A program made the translations under genes and the position numbers. A stretch of DNA of 12,923 bases, taken from CAG-390 sp045644325 (GTDB taxonomy: Bacteria; Bacillota; Clostridia; Oscillospirales; CAG-272). This document shows, in pieces, positions 1 through 6,851 of the stretch. The DNA lies in the NCBI GenBank assembly GCA_045644325.1, contig JAZRGT010000066.1, positions 1 to 12,923 of the forward strand, read 5' to 3'. A model generated the notes under the pieces. It searched no databases, was not told the DNA's origin, and saw only the letters and a program-made list of their open reading frames with translations. How positions within the stretch are numbered: the first letter of the stretch is position 1; every line of letters starts with the position of its first letter.

Positions 1-1055
1 ACTCCGAGCATATACATTATGCCGAGCGCGCGGTCGTAAAGACCGTAGCCGGGACGGACAGTACCGGGACCCTCGCCCCAAAGATGTCTGCCGTGGTCGG
101 GACGGATGTAGCCCTCAAAGCCGCAATCGTGGTATGCCTTGTGGATTTCAAGAATTCCCGTGTCGCCATCGCAGTCGCGGTGGCTCGCCTCGGAGAAGTT
201 GCCGTTTTCGAAGTGCTTGACGTTACGGGTGTGCGCAAACGCGATTCTGTCGCAATGCTTGCGGACGATATCGGCAACGTTGTTGTTAAGATCCGCACCA
301 AGGCTGCCCGAGCAGAGAGTCAGACAGTTGTATTCGTCGTCTACCATACGGAGGAAACGGTTGATGTTTTCCTCGTTGATGAGAAGACGGGGCAGACCGA
401 AGATATCCCAAGGCGGGTCGTCCATGTGGATAGCCATCTTGATATCGCACTCGCGGCAGGTGGGCATAATCGCCTCGAGGAAGTACTTGAGGTTTGCCCA
501 AAGCTTTTCGTGGTCAACGTCGGCGTATGCCTTGAAGAGCTCGTCGAGCTTCGCCATTCTTTCGGGCTCCCAGCCGGGGAAGGACATATTGTATTTTTCG
601 GTGAAATCAAGGATGTACTTCGCCATAGCGTTGTAATCGTCCTGAATCATATTCTTTTCGTAGAAAAGAGCGGTCGAGCCGTCGCCGACGGGGTGGAAGA
701 GATTGGAGCGAGTCCAGTCGAAAATCGGCATAAAGTTGTAGCAGATTACCTTAACGCCGAATTTTGAGAGATTACGGATAGTCTGCTTGTAGTTTTCGAT
801 ATAACCGTCGCGCGTGGGCAGACCGATCTTGATGTCGTCGTGTACGTTAACCGACTCAACGACGTCCATATTGAAGCCGTATTCGTCGAGCTGACGCTTG
901 ACCTCTGCGATCTCGTCGATCTCCCAGATCTCGCCGGGCATTTTGTGGTGGAGCGCCCAGACGATGCCGGGGACGCCGGGGATCTGCTTGATATCCGAGA
1001 GCTTGATCTTATCGTTGCCCTCACCGTACCAGCGGAATGTCATTTGCATTGGCAT
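1..1055 (-). CDS. uxuA: Mannonate dehydratase UxuA, 3' end cut by window edge
   Basis: Dehydrates D-mannonate to 2-keto-3-deoxy-D-gluconate in cytoplasmic glucuronate catabolism. The reading frame is open from the ATG at 1055 to the window edge, giving 351 residues; Gram-positive UxuA proteins are about 350-360, so only some ten residues are missing. It begins MPMQMTFRWYGEGNDKI, typical of the family. Candidate metal/active-site residues are seen in AIHMDDPPWD (H210), TLCSGSLGAD (C248), FAHTRN (H275) and YIRPDHGRH (D320, H321). The start is supported by a GGAGG site 9 nt upstream; in-frame ATGs at codons 3 and 5 are less well spaced. It lies 21 bp after uxaC on the same strand with no promoter or terminator between, so the two are probably co-transcribed. 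The UxuA identity is confident from the family motifs; whether the missing end is intact cannot be seen. Confidence 0.95.
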   Translation of the reverse strand, partial: MPMQMTFRWYGEGNDKIKLSDIKQIPGVPGIVWALHHKMPGEIWEIDEIAEVKRQLDEYGFNMDVVESVNVHDDIKIGLPTRDGYIENYKQTIRNLSKFGVKVICYNFMPIFDWTRSNLFHPVGDGSTALFYEKNMIQDDYNAMAKYILDFTEKYNMSFPGWEPERMAKLDELFKAYADVDHEKLWANLKYFLEAIMPTCRECDIKMAIHMDDPPWDIFGLPRLLINEENINRFLRMVDDEYNCLTLCSGSLGADLNNNVADIVRKHCDRIAFAHTRNVKHFENGNFSEASHRDCDGDTGILEIHKAYHDCGFEGYIRPDHGRHLWGEGPGTVRPGYGLYDRALGIMYMLG

Positions 1056-1076
1056 AATTTATTACCTCCGTATGTT

Positions 1077-2474
1077 TTACATACTAAAATATCTTTTTGC
1101 GTTTTCATAGCAGATGCCGCGGATGATCTCGCCGAGTGCATCTTCGTCATTCGGATATTCTCCGTTTTCAACCCACTCGCCGATGAGGGCGCAGAGGATG
1201 CGGCGGAAATATTCGTGGCGGGTGTAGGAAAGGAAGGAGCGCGAGTCGGTCAGCATTCCGACGAAGTTGCCGAGGATCGAAAGGTTCGCAAGGCTGATGA
1301 GCTGTTCCTTCATCCCAGTTTTGTTGTCGTTGAACCACCAAGCGCTTCCGTGCTGGAGCTTGCCGGGAACCTCGGTGCCCTGGAACGCGCCGATTATCGT
1401 GTCGATAAAGGCGTTGTCGGATGCGTCAAGGCTGTAAATGACGGTGCGCGGCAGGCTTTCCTCGCGGTAAAGTCTGTCAAGGAGTGCGGCGAGCTTGCGG
1501 CAACCGTCGTTCGGACCGATGCAGTCGAATCCCGTGTCGGGACCGATCTTTGCAAACATCGCGGAATTGGGATTGCGCAGGCAGTTGTAGTGGAGCTGCA
1601 TCGCCATACCCGTGCGAACGTATTCCTTCGCGCAGTGAACGAGAAGGGAAGTCTTGAACGCTTCGGCTTCAGCGGAGGGAACGGTTTCTCCCGCAAGTCC
1701 GCGCGCGAGAACGGCTTCAAGTTCTTCGTCGGCTGCTTCCGCGTAGACCATAAAGTCAAGTCCGTGGTCGCTTGCCTTGCATCCGCAGGCGACGAAATAA
1801 TCTATCCTGTCGGAGAGAGCCTTTTTGAGCGAAGCCATAGAGTTGATCTCGTAACCGCAAACCGCGGAAAGCTTGCCGATATAGTCAAGCCAGCCCGCCT
1901 TGTCGATATTGAGAGCCTTATCGGGGCGGAAGGAGGGAGCAACGACGGTGTCGAAGGATTTATCAGCCGCGAGCTGCTTGTGATATTCAAGGCTGTCGAT
2001 GGGATCGTCGGTCGTTCCGATGAATTTAACACCGCTTGACTTAATGATGCCGCGCGCGCTCATTTTGGGCTCTGCGAGCTTTTTGTTGCAAAGCTCCCAG
2101 ACTGCGGGGGCGGTTTCTGCGTTCAGGATTCCCTCGTAGCCGAAGTATCTCTTGAGTTCAAGATGGCACCAATGGTACATCGGGTTGCCGATCGCCTTCG
2201 GGAGCGCCTCGGCAAATTTGAGGAATTTTTCGTATGCGGGCGCATCACCTGTGATATAGTACTCGTCAACGCCGTTTGAACGCATCAAGCGCCATTTGTA
2301 ATGGTCGCCGCCGAGCCAGATCTCGGTGATGTCCGAAAAACGCTTGTCCTCCCAAATTTCCTTTGGGGAGACGTGACAGTGATAGTCGATTATCGGCTGA
2401 TCCTCGGCAAATTTGTGATAAAGCTCACGCGCCGATGCCGTTGTGAGAAGAAAATCTTCGCTCAGGAAAGACAT
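1077..2474 (-). CDS. uxaC: Glucuronate/galacturonate (uronate) isomerase UxaC
   Basis: Converts D-glucuronate to D-fructuronate (and D-galacturonate to D-tagaturonate), the first cytoplasmic step of hexuronate breakdown. It is full length at 465 residues, the family's normal size. The metal-binding DYHCHV motif is at residues 30-35, followed by WRLMRSNGVDE near 61-71, and the characteristic DSRSFLSYTRHEYFRRIL and a final ENAKRYF near the C-terminus. The ATG at 2474 is preceded by an AGGAGG site at good spacing. It is the first gene after a promoter at 2505-2533 and leads into uxuA. The fructuronate reductase (UxuB), the KDG kinase/aldolase and a uronate transporter are not in the window; they could lie further left or elsewhere. 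A gene for a dedicated regulator (ExuR/UxuR, GntR type) is also not seen. Confidence 0.97.
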   Translation of the reverse strand: MSFLSEDFLLTTASARELYHKFAEDQPIIDYHCHVSPKEIWEDKRFSDITEIWLGGDHYKWRLMRSNGVDEYYITGDAPAYEKFLKFAEALPKAIGNPMYHWCHLELKRYFGYEGILNAETAPAVWELCNKKLAEPKMSARGIIKSSGVKFIGTTDDPIDSLEYHKQLAADKSFDTVVAPSFRPDKALNIDKAGWLDYIGKLSAVCGYEINSMASLKKALSDRIDYFVACGCKASDHGLDFMVYAEAADEELEAVLARGLAGETVPSAEAEAFKTSLLVHCAKEYVRTGMAMQLHYNCLRNPNSAMFAKIGPDTGFDCIGPNDGCRKLAALLDRLYREESLPRTVIYSLDASDNAFIDTIIGAFQGTEVPGKLQHGSAWWFNDNKTGMKEQLISLANLSILGNFVGMLTDSRSFLSYTRHEYFRRILCALIGEWVENGEYPNDEDALGEIIRGICYENAKRYFSM

Positions 2475-2504
2475 TTTGTTTTCCTCCTTTTATCTGTTAG
2501 CATA

Positions 2505-2533
2505 ATTATATCACGGATTTAGCTTAATTACAA
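2505..2533 (-). promoter_or_regulatory. Sigma-A promoter of uxaC-uxuA
   Basis: On the minus strand, TTGTAA (2528-2533) is 17 bp from TATAAT (2505-2510), and the -10 is extended by TGA. It is 31 bp upstream of the uxaC start. No clear operator palindrome is visible around it, although hexuronate operons are commonly repressed. Confidence 0.8.
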
Positions 2534-2576
2534 TAAAAAAATAAAATTAATTATAGGTTTTTTGGCTCGGACGATG

Positions 2577-2605
2577 TTGACAAATTAAATTGCGTGTGAT
2601 ATAAT
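2577..2605 (+). promoter_or_regulatory. Consensus sigma-A promoter for the membrane protein
   Basis: TTGACA (2577-2582), a 17-bp spacer and TATAAT (2600-2605) with a TGA extension form a full consensus promoter. A GGAGGG ribosome site and the ATG at 2632 follow. It is divergent from the uxaC promoter, with about 43 bp between the two -35 elements. Confidence 0.85.
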
Positions 2606-2631
2606 GAAGAAAAAGCGTTGGAGGGTATATT

Positions 2632-3450
2632 ATGAAGTACAAGCAGTGGTGGATACCGGCGGTGTTTATGATCATTTCGGCGATATTTTTTGCGTTTCCC
2701 TACCTTATTATCCCGCTGTTCTTTAAGGACGATGCGTGGGCTGGTGTCGGGTACGTATTTCTTTGTATGGGAGTATGGTTCTTTTTGACGCTCCCCATAT
2801 TATCGCTGATATACCCGAGGAAGGTAATATCCGAGAACAGAGAAAGATTCCTCTTGACAGTTTATAATACTCTTCTGATCGTTCTTCCTCTTGCCGTTTT
2901 TTCTTTAATAAATAAAAACTCCGGTATGCTGATCTATGTCCTGATCGCCCTCGTCTGGAGCGAAATGTGGGCGTTGCTCGGCCTTGCGGGAAAGGGCGAA
3001 AAGAAGGCGGACGTGTGGTACGTTCCCGCGTTCCTTTCTGTGGCTGTATTGGTTGTCAATATGTGGCTTCAGTATTTCATTTCAAAATCGTTGATTATCG
3101 CGATACTTTCTTGCATTATTTGTCCGATTGCGATAGCGGTCTATGCGAGAGTCTGCGTACGTGACCGCAAGAGCAAGGTGTTTTTCACGGTATATGCCTC
3201 TCTTTTGGTTTTCGTTGCGATATTCGGATATTACATTTATTCGATCTTGAACGGTACACTCCTCCTTGGCGATTCTGCATGGAACGTGATCAGACTGATA
3301 CTTTCCGCACTTGGTACGTTCGCACTTTATGAGCTTTCCGCCCTCCTCGGCGCGGGCGTTAAGATAAAGCTGCCGAAGATAAAGAAAAAGGTAAACCCGG
3401 AAGTGGAAAATACCGAATTTGTTGATGAGACCGAAGAAACAAAAGAATGA
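2632..3450 (+). CDS. Unknown eight-helix integral membrane protein with internal duplication
   Basis: I do not recognise a named family. The 272-residue protein has about eight hydrophobic segments (roughly residues 5-30, 40-62, 73-95, 100-117, 128-150, 153-175, 184-206, 215-237) and a charged cytoplasmic-type tail (KIKLPKIKKK, then acidic, ending EETEETKE). The two halves resemble each other: WWIPAVF near residue 6 matches WYVPAFL near 128, RFLLTVYNTLLIV matches VFFTVYASLLVFV, and WALLGLAGKGEKK matches SALLGAGVKIK, suggesting a duplicated four-helix unit. The start is fixed by a GGAGGG site and a perfect promoter; a strong terminator touches the stop codon, so it is a single-gene unit. It might be a small transporter or permease-like protein, but nothing in the neighbours indicates a substrate. 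Confidence 0.85.
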   Translation: MKYKQWWIPAVFMIISAIFFAFPYLIIPLFFKDDAWAGVGYVFLCMGVWFFLTLPILSLIYPRKVISENRERFLLTVYNTLLIVLPLAVFSLINKNSGMLIYVLIALVWSEMWALLGLAGKGEKKADVWYVPAFLSVAVLVVNMWLQYFISKSLIIAILSCIICPIAIAVYARVCVRDRKSKVFFTVYASLLVFVAIFGYYIYSILNGTLLLGDSAWNVIRLILSALGTFALYELSALLGAGVKIKLPKIKKKVNPEVENTEFVDETEETKE

Positions 3451-3497
3451 CATAAAAAGCAACGCCGACCGCTTGCGGTCGGCGTTGCTTTTTATGT
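3450..3497 (+). terminator. Strong bidirectional intrinsic terminator
   Basis: A perfect 48-bp palindrome: a GC-rich core (GCAACGCCGACC and its complement) around a CTTG loop, flanked by an A-run on the left and a T-run on the right. The flanking runs let it work in both directions. It starts at the last base of the membrane-protein stop codon. Confidence 0.95.
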
Positions 3498-3593
3498 CCG
3501 AGCAGTCTGCGGGGTGCCGCCTGCTCGGAGCGCATATTGCGAGGCTCTGCCTCGCGCTCCGCAAAAGAAACTTTTTGAAAAAAGTTTCTTTTG
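3498..3593. repeat. Cluster of intergenic hairpins
   Basis: Several hairpins stand side by side: CCGAGCAG (3498-3505) with CTGCTCGG (3521-3528), GGAGCGC (3527-3533) with GCGCTCC (3554-3560), enclosing GCGAGGC-TCT-GCCTCGC (3539-3555), and a perfect 32-bp palindrome at 3562-3593 built from AAAAGAAACTTTTT. The last can act as a terminator for the PHP gene reading leftwards. The composite layout suggests a repeat family dispersed in this genome, but only one copy is in the window, so that is inference. Confidence 0.65.
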
Positions 3594-3628
3594 AATCTTC
3601 AAAAACTTTGAATTTTTTGTTTGTGCGG

Positions 3629-4678
3629 TTATTTATCGTTCCAGATCGGATTACCAAGCGCGAGGCGGAGATTACGATTTACGTCGAAAACCTCTGCACG
3701 GTAGAATGCGGCGGTGGGGTCGCAATCAACAGAGATGGTAACGCCCTCATCGCAGGAGAATTCAATGCTCTCGACAACTCCCGCATCGGTGATGAGGTCG
3801 AGGCGGTAGGTGTGCTCGGGGTTTTTAACGCTCTTGTGGAAGTCGCAAGCGGAAACCGTGAGGCGCTGTCCTTCAAAATTGAGATGACCGCCCATGCGTG
3901 TGTCGCCGACGCACATCTTGATGCCGACGGGGCCGCAGACGAAATCGCCCTCGCGCAGATGCTGAATGTAGGATACGTTCTTGCGCTCTGCGGAATATAT
4001 GGTAGTCAGGGCTGTATCGGTGCAGCAGGCGTGCTTGTCGCCGCCCGCGCAGCAGTAAAGTCGCTTACCAAGCGCGAGGAGGTCGCAATAGAGCTTGTAG
4101 TTATTCTCGGTATGCTTCGAATCAAGTGATTTATAAGTTACCTCGATGCCCGTGTAGTCGCGGAACCAATAGTCGAGAGGGTTCTCGGAGAGCATTTTCT
4201 GCTTCGGGTGGGGATGAACGAAGAATCCGCCGAGTGAAAGTACCTTTTCAACGATCTCGGTGAAGCGCTCGCGGGTGAATTTCGGGTAGATGAAGTGACC
4301 TTCCGCGCCGCCTTCAAACTGATATTCGGGGAAGGAATGAAGCAGCTCTTCGGTCGATTTCGGACCGGGGAAGATCATATTGTAATGCATCGAGTTGAGC
4401 TCGCAGACGGTGTCGCTGATAGCCGTTCCGGGTTCCGTGCCGCCGATGAATACGCCGTCCTCCCATTCGGGAAGATACATATGGCGCACCTGCTTATGGT
4501 CAAGTATTGCGGCAAAATCGAGTCCTAGCGCTTCCATCGCGCCCTTCCAATGGTCGAGGTTGCGCTTGCCGTCGGCAGTTCCGCCGGTTGCGGCATGGTC
4601 GTGAAGCTCTCCGTAAAATGCCCGTCTGCCCTCGTAAAGCGCGGCAAGATGGGCGATCTCTTTTTCTGTTGCGTGCAT
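3629..4678 (-). CDS. PHP-domain metal-dependent phosphoesterase
   Basis: A 349-residue cytoplasmic protein of the polymerase-and-histidinol-phosphatase (PHP) superfamily; these bind two or three metals and hydrolyse phosphate esters. The full set of candidate metal ligands is present: HDH (H26, H28 in GELHDHAAT), DH (D60-H61), E82, H98, H155 and H157 in FVHPHP, and D214-x-H216 in GGDKHA. About 100 residues follow the PHP barrel (250-349) and look beta-rich; they lack motifs I know. A GGGAGG site supports the ATG at 4678. It has its own consensus promoter and is divergent from the solute-binding lipoprotein, which hints at a linked role. The substrate cannot be told from the sequence; a histidinol phosphatase role is unlikely because there are no his genes nearby and the protein is longer than typical HisK. 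Confidence 0.85.
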   Translation of the reverse strand: MHATEKEIAHLAALYEGRRAFYGELHDHAATGGTADGKRNLDHWKGAMEALGLDFAAILDHKQVRHMYLPEWEDGVFIGGTEPGTAISDTVCELNSMHYNMIFPGPKSTEELLHSFPEYQFEGGAEGHFIYPKFTRERFTEIVEKVLSLGGFFVHPHPKQKMLSENPLDYWFRDYTGIEVTYKSLDSKHTENNYKLYCDLLALGKRLYCCAGGDKHACCTDTALTTIYSAERKNVSYIQHLREGDFVCGPVGIKMCVGDTRMGGHLNFEGQRLTVSACDFHKSVKNPEHTYRLDLITDAGVVESIEFSCDEGVTISVDCDPTAAFYRAEVFDVNRNLRLALGNPIWNDK

Positions 4679-4711
4679 TTCTGAGTCCTCCCGAAGGATA
4701 TTATTTTTTTA

Positions 4712-4740
4712 ATTATAGCATAAGACAGTATCGTTGTCAA
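4712..4740 (-). promoter_or_regulatory. Consensus sigma-A promoter of the PHP gene
   Basis: On the minus strand TTGACA (4735-4740), 17 bp, TATAAT (4712-4717) with a TGC extension. Its -35 lies 5 bp from the -35 of the oppositely directed promoter at 4746. Confidence 0.87.
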
Positions 4741-4745
4741 GTGTA

Positions 4746-4774
4746 TTGACAAAAGGGATAAATAATGATATAAT
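4746..4774 (+). promoter_or_regulatory. Consensus sigma-A promoter of the solute-binding protein gene
   Basis: TTGACA (4746-4751), 17 bp, TATAAT (4769-4774) with a TGA extension, followed by an AAAGGAG ribosome site and the ATG at 4807. Confidence 0.87.
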
Positions 4775-4806
4775 TAAATTAATTATAAACAAAGGAGAAT
4801 TCAGAT

Positions 4807-6342
4807 ATGACTTCAAAGCTTATACTGAAAATCACATCTGCCGTCCTCGTTATCGTTATGCTGCTTTCGGCTTTCGTTGCCTGCGCTGAAACGAACGGCG
4901 GAGAAAACGTAACCACGGAGAATGCCTCGACTGAAGCACCTGCGGCGACCGAGGCTATCGAAACACAGCCCGAGGAGACCGTAGTCGGTGACGACGTTCC
5001 CGAACTCGATTTCGGCGGCGAGGAAATCGTCATCCTTGGCCGTAACCGCGACTGGTTTGCCGACGAGGTCGTTGTATCGGATGAAAACGGCACCATCATT
5101 AACGATGCTGTCTATAAGAGAAATATGCTCGTTAGCGAGCGTCTTGGCATTAATCTTGTTTTTCAGGGAGTTGGGTCAACTAACAGCACTGATAACTATG
5201 CGGTTCGCGATGCACTTAGCAAATATATCGAGTCGGGTGCAGAGGATGTAGACCTTGTTTCAAACGCGGCTTACGTTGCTGCTTCCACTCAGGCAGATGG
5301 ACTTTACCTCAATCTTACCAACGTCGGAAACCTTGATCTTTCAAAGCCTTATTGGTCTCAGGGTCTTAACACGGCAATGGAGGTTGGCGGCGCGCAGTAT
5401 CTTTGCTCGGGAGCTGTCTTCCTTTCCTATTACCGCTTTATGTTCGTAACCTTTTTCAATGTTGATACATTCAATAACGCAGGTATCGAGCTTCTTTACG
5501 ATACCGTTGAGCGTGGCGAATGGACTCTTGAAAAGCAGTTTACTCTTGCCGAACAGCTCTATAGGGATAACAACGGCAACGGTGAGTCTGACGAAGGCGA
5601 CTTCTTTGGCTTTATGGGTAACCACGATATGATCGGTGTTGACGGCTATTGGGCATCCTTCGAGCTCCCGATTCTCACTAAGGACGAAGACGGATACTAC
5701 AAGTACGATCTCGATATTGAACGCACCGTAAAGGCTGTTGGACTTATCAATGAGTTCTTCTGGAACAACAAGGGCGTTATGCGCGTTAATTATAAGTCCG
5801 GCGATACCGAGCAGGATGCCATTGCACAGAGCTTTGCAAATGAAGAAGCCGCAATGGTAACTCTTCGTCTTATTGAGTGTGAAAATGACCTTCTCGGTAT
5901 GAGCAACTACGGTATCGTTCCGCTTCCTAAGCTCGATCAGGATCAGCAGCTCAACCGCGCGGCTATTCACGATTCCTTCTCTGCGCTCTCTATTCCGAAT
6001 TTCAATTTCAGCGATGAAGAGCTTTCGATGCTCGGAGCGATTCTTGAGGTAATGGCTTCGCAGAGCTTCAAGACCATCACTCCCGCATACTACGAGCAGG
6101 CACTCAAGGGCAGATACGTAAACGACCCTCAGTCGGTCCGTATGCTTGACGAAATTACCCAGAACGTATGGATCGAGGCGGGTATTCTTAACTGTAATGC
6201 GATCGAGGCTCCCCACAAGACCTTCAGAGACGCGATCAAAAATCACTATACCAACGCAACCTCTCTTTTCACGCAGAAGGCGAAGATAACTCAGAGAAAG
6301 GTCAACGACCTTAACGCAAGCCTTGAAAAGCTGCTTGGCTGA
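4807..6342 (+). CDS. Extracellular solute-binding lipoprotein (sugar ABC-type), orphan
   Basis: A 511-residue exported protein that resembles family-1-like extracellular solute-binding proteins, which hand sugars or oligosaccharides to ABC importers. The N-terminus has KLILK, a hydrophobic segment and SAFVAC, with C26 as the likely lipid-modified cysteine; the -3 residue is F rather than the usual L/V/I. A T/E/P-rich tether (27-65) leads to the binding domain, beginning near DFGGEEIVILGRNRDWF. An EF-hand-like calcium loop, DNNGNGESDEGD, is at 254-265, as in several clostridial relatives. No permease or ATPase gene is adjacent: the gene has its own promoter and a terminator 6 bp after its stop, so it must pair with a transporter encoded elsewhere. 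The ligand is unknown; uronates are conceivable given the uxa/uxu genes but not shown. Confidence 0.88.
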   Translation: MTSKLILKITSAVLVIVMLLSAFVACAETNGGENVTTENASTEAPAATEAIETQPEETVVGDDVPELDFGGEEIVILGRNRDWFADEVVVSDENGTIINDAVYKRNMLVSERLGINLVFQGVGSTNSTDNYAVRDALSKYIESGAEDVDLVSNAAYVAASTQADGLYLNLTNVGNLDLSKPYWSQGLNTAMEVGGAQYLCSGAVFLSYYRFMFVTFFNVDTFNNAGIELLYDTVERGEWTLEKQFTLAEQLYRDNNGNGESDEGDFFGFMGNHDMIGVDGYWASFELPILTKDEDGYYKYDLDIERTVKAVGLINEFFWNNKGVMRVNYKSGDTEQDAIAQSFANEEAAMVTLRLIECENDLLGMSNYGIVPLPKLDQDQQLNRAAIHDSFSALSIPNFNFSDEELSMLGAILEVMASQSFKTITPAYYEQALKGRYVNDPQSVRMLDEITQNVWIEAGILNCNAIEAPHKTFRDAIKNHYTNATSLFTQKAKITQRKVNDLNASLEKLLG

Positions 6343-6347
6343 TATAC

Positions 6348-6393
6348 AAAAATGGACTGACTCAAAGCAAAAGCTTTGAGTCAGTCCATTTTT
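6348..6393 (+). terminator. Intrinsic terminator of the solute-binding protein gene
   Basis: A perfect inverted repeat with 21-bp arms (AAAAATGGACTGACTCAAAGC and complement, given as two parts: AAAAATGGACTG then ACTCAAAGC) around an AAAA loop, ending in a T-run. It begins 6 bp after the stop codon. Confidence 0.93.
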
Positions 6394-6417
6394 CAGCGGC
6401 GCAAGGATTCTGAACCT
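6394..6417 (-). pseudogene. Short duplicate of the tRNA-Gln 3' end (att-like or tRNA remnant)
   Basis: These 24 bases match the last 23 bases of the tRNA-Gln body at 6563-6585 (acceptor 3' strand and most of the T arm) except for one inserted base in the T loop (GGATTCTGAA here, GGATTCGAA there, as read on the plus strand). The match begins exactly at the discriminator base and does not include CCA. It is in the same orientation, about 170 bp away. It could be a remnant of a second tRNA gene or the scar of an integration/excision at the tRNA 3' end. Confidence 0.7.
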
Positions 6418-6420
6418 GTA

Positions 6421-6495
6421 TTTGCGCGCATAATTGGGCAGAAAAGTGATATGCTGTGGTAGCGCGCAAATGATTGGTGTCGCGAGCGACACCAA
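6421..6495. repeat. Two intergenic hairpins
   Basis: TTTGCGCGC (6421-6429) pairs with GCGCGCAAA (6462-6470), and a second stem at 6474-6495 has perfect TTGGTGTCGC arms. Neither is followed by a T-run, so they do not look like terminators. The stretch 6496-6521 shows nothing recognisable. Confidence 0.6.
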
Positions 6496-6521
6496 GAGGT
6501 TCTCATCTATGGAGTGATGCG

Positions 6522-6560
6522 AAAAAAGAACAACCACCCGATGGGTGGTTGTTCTTTTTT
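6522..6560 (-). terminator. Intrinsic terminator of tRNA-Gln
   Basis: An 18-bp perfect stem, AAAAAAGAACAACCACCC with its complement, around a GAT loop, with A- and T-runs at the outer ends. It lies directly downstream of the tRNA on the minus strand, and its outermost base is also the final A of the encoded CCA. Confidence 0.9.
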
Positions 6561-6635
6561 GGCAGCGGCGCAAGGATTCGAACCTAGGAAATGACGGAGT
6601 CAGAGTCCGTTGCCTTACCGCTTGGCGACGCCGCT
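6560..6635 (-). tRNA. tRNA-Gln, anticodon CTG, CCA encoded
   Basis: Read on the minus strand the 76-nt gene has a perfect 7-bp acceptor stem (AGCGGCG with CGCCGCT), a D arm GCCAAGCGGTAAGGC, a 5-bp anticodon stem ACGGA/TCCGT enclosing CTCTGAC (anticodon CTG), the T-loop sequence TTCGAAT, discriminator G73 and an encoded CCA. The body resembles bacterial tRNA-Gln. The T stem (CTAGG with CCTTG) has one T-T mismatch at its second pair. A consensus promoter (6674-6702) and a terminator flank it, so it is a single-gene transcription unit. Confidence 0.92.
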
Positions 6636-6673
6636 ACGCTGCATATTCAGTTGCACTCTTCGGTGCGGTATAT

Positions 6674-6702
6674 ATTATAGCAGAAAACGAGTGAAATGTC
6701 AA
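6674..6702 (-). promoter_or_regulatory. Consensus sigma-A promoter of tRNA-Gln
   Basis: On the minus strand TTGACA (6697-6702), 17 bp, TATAAT (6674-6679) with a TGC extension, placing the transcript start about 30 bp before the mature tRNA 5' end. Confidence 0.88.
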
Positions 6703-6801
6703 GGCTTTTTTGAAAGTTTTTGCGCAAAAAATGCATTTTTTGAAAAATTCGCTTTTTGTCCGATAAAGTTTGCAAAAAGACTTTATTTTTTGTGCAATTA
6801 G

Positions 6802-6810
6802 TGGTATAAT
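6802..6810 (+). promoter_or_regulatory. Extended -10 promoter of the sugar isomerase gene
   Basis: TGGTATAAT at 6802-6810 is an extended -10; no good -35 stands at 16-18 bp. The region 6703-6800 is AT-rich and otherwise featureless. Transcription would begin near 6817. Confidence 0.65.
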
Positions 6811-6851
6811 TGTCCTATAACTATTATCTCCCGAAAGCGAGGACTTATACT

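Noticed and set aside
840..2039. 399-codon open frame on the plus strand
   Set aside because: It lies antisense to uxaC and uxuA, has no ribosome site, and its translation shows no known family; it follows from the codon bias of the real genes.
2475..2631. Riboswitch or leader regulation before uxaC or the membrane protein
   Set aside because: Both leaders are about 25-30 nt, too short for a structured aptamer, and no conserved fold is visible.
3419..4129. 236-codon open frame on the plus strand
   Set aside because: It crosses the terminator palindrome and the hairpin cluster and is antisense to the PHP gene.
5341..6573. 410-codon open frame on the minus strand
   Set aside because: It is antisense to the solute-binding protein gene and runs through a terminator and hairpins; no start signal.
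6810..6851. Upstream TTG start for the sugar isomerase
   Set aside because: The TTG is part of the TATAAT box, so it would lie before the transcript start; the ATG at 6852 has a GAGGA site.
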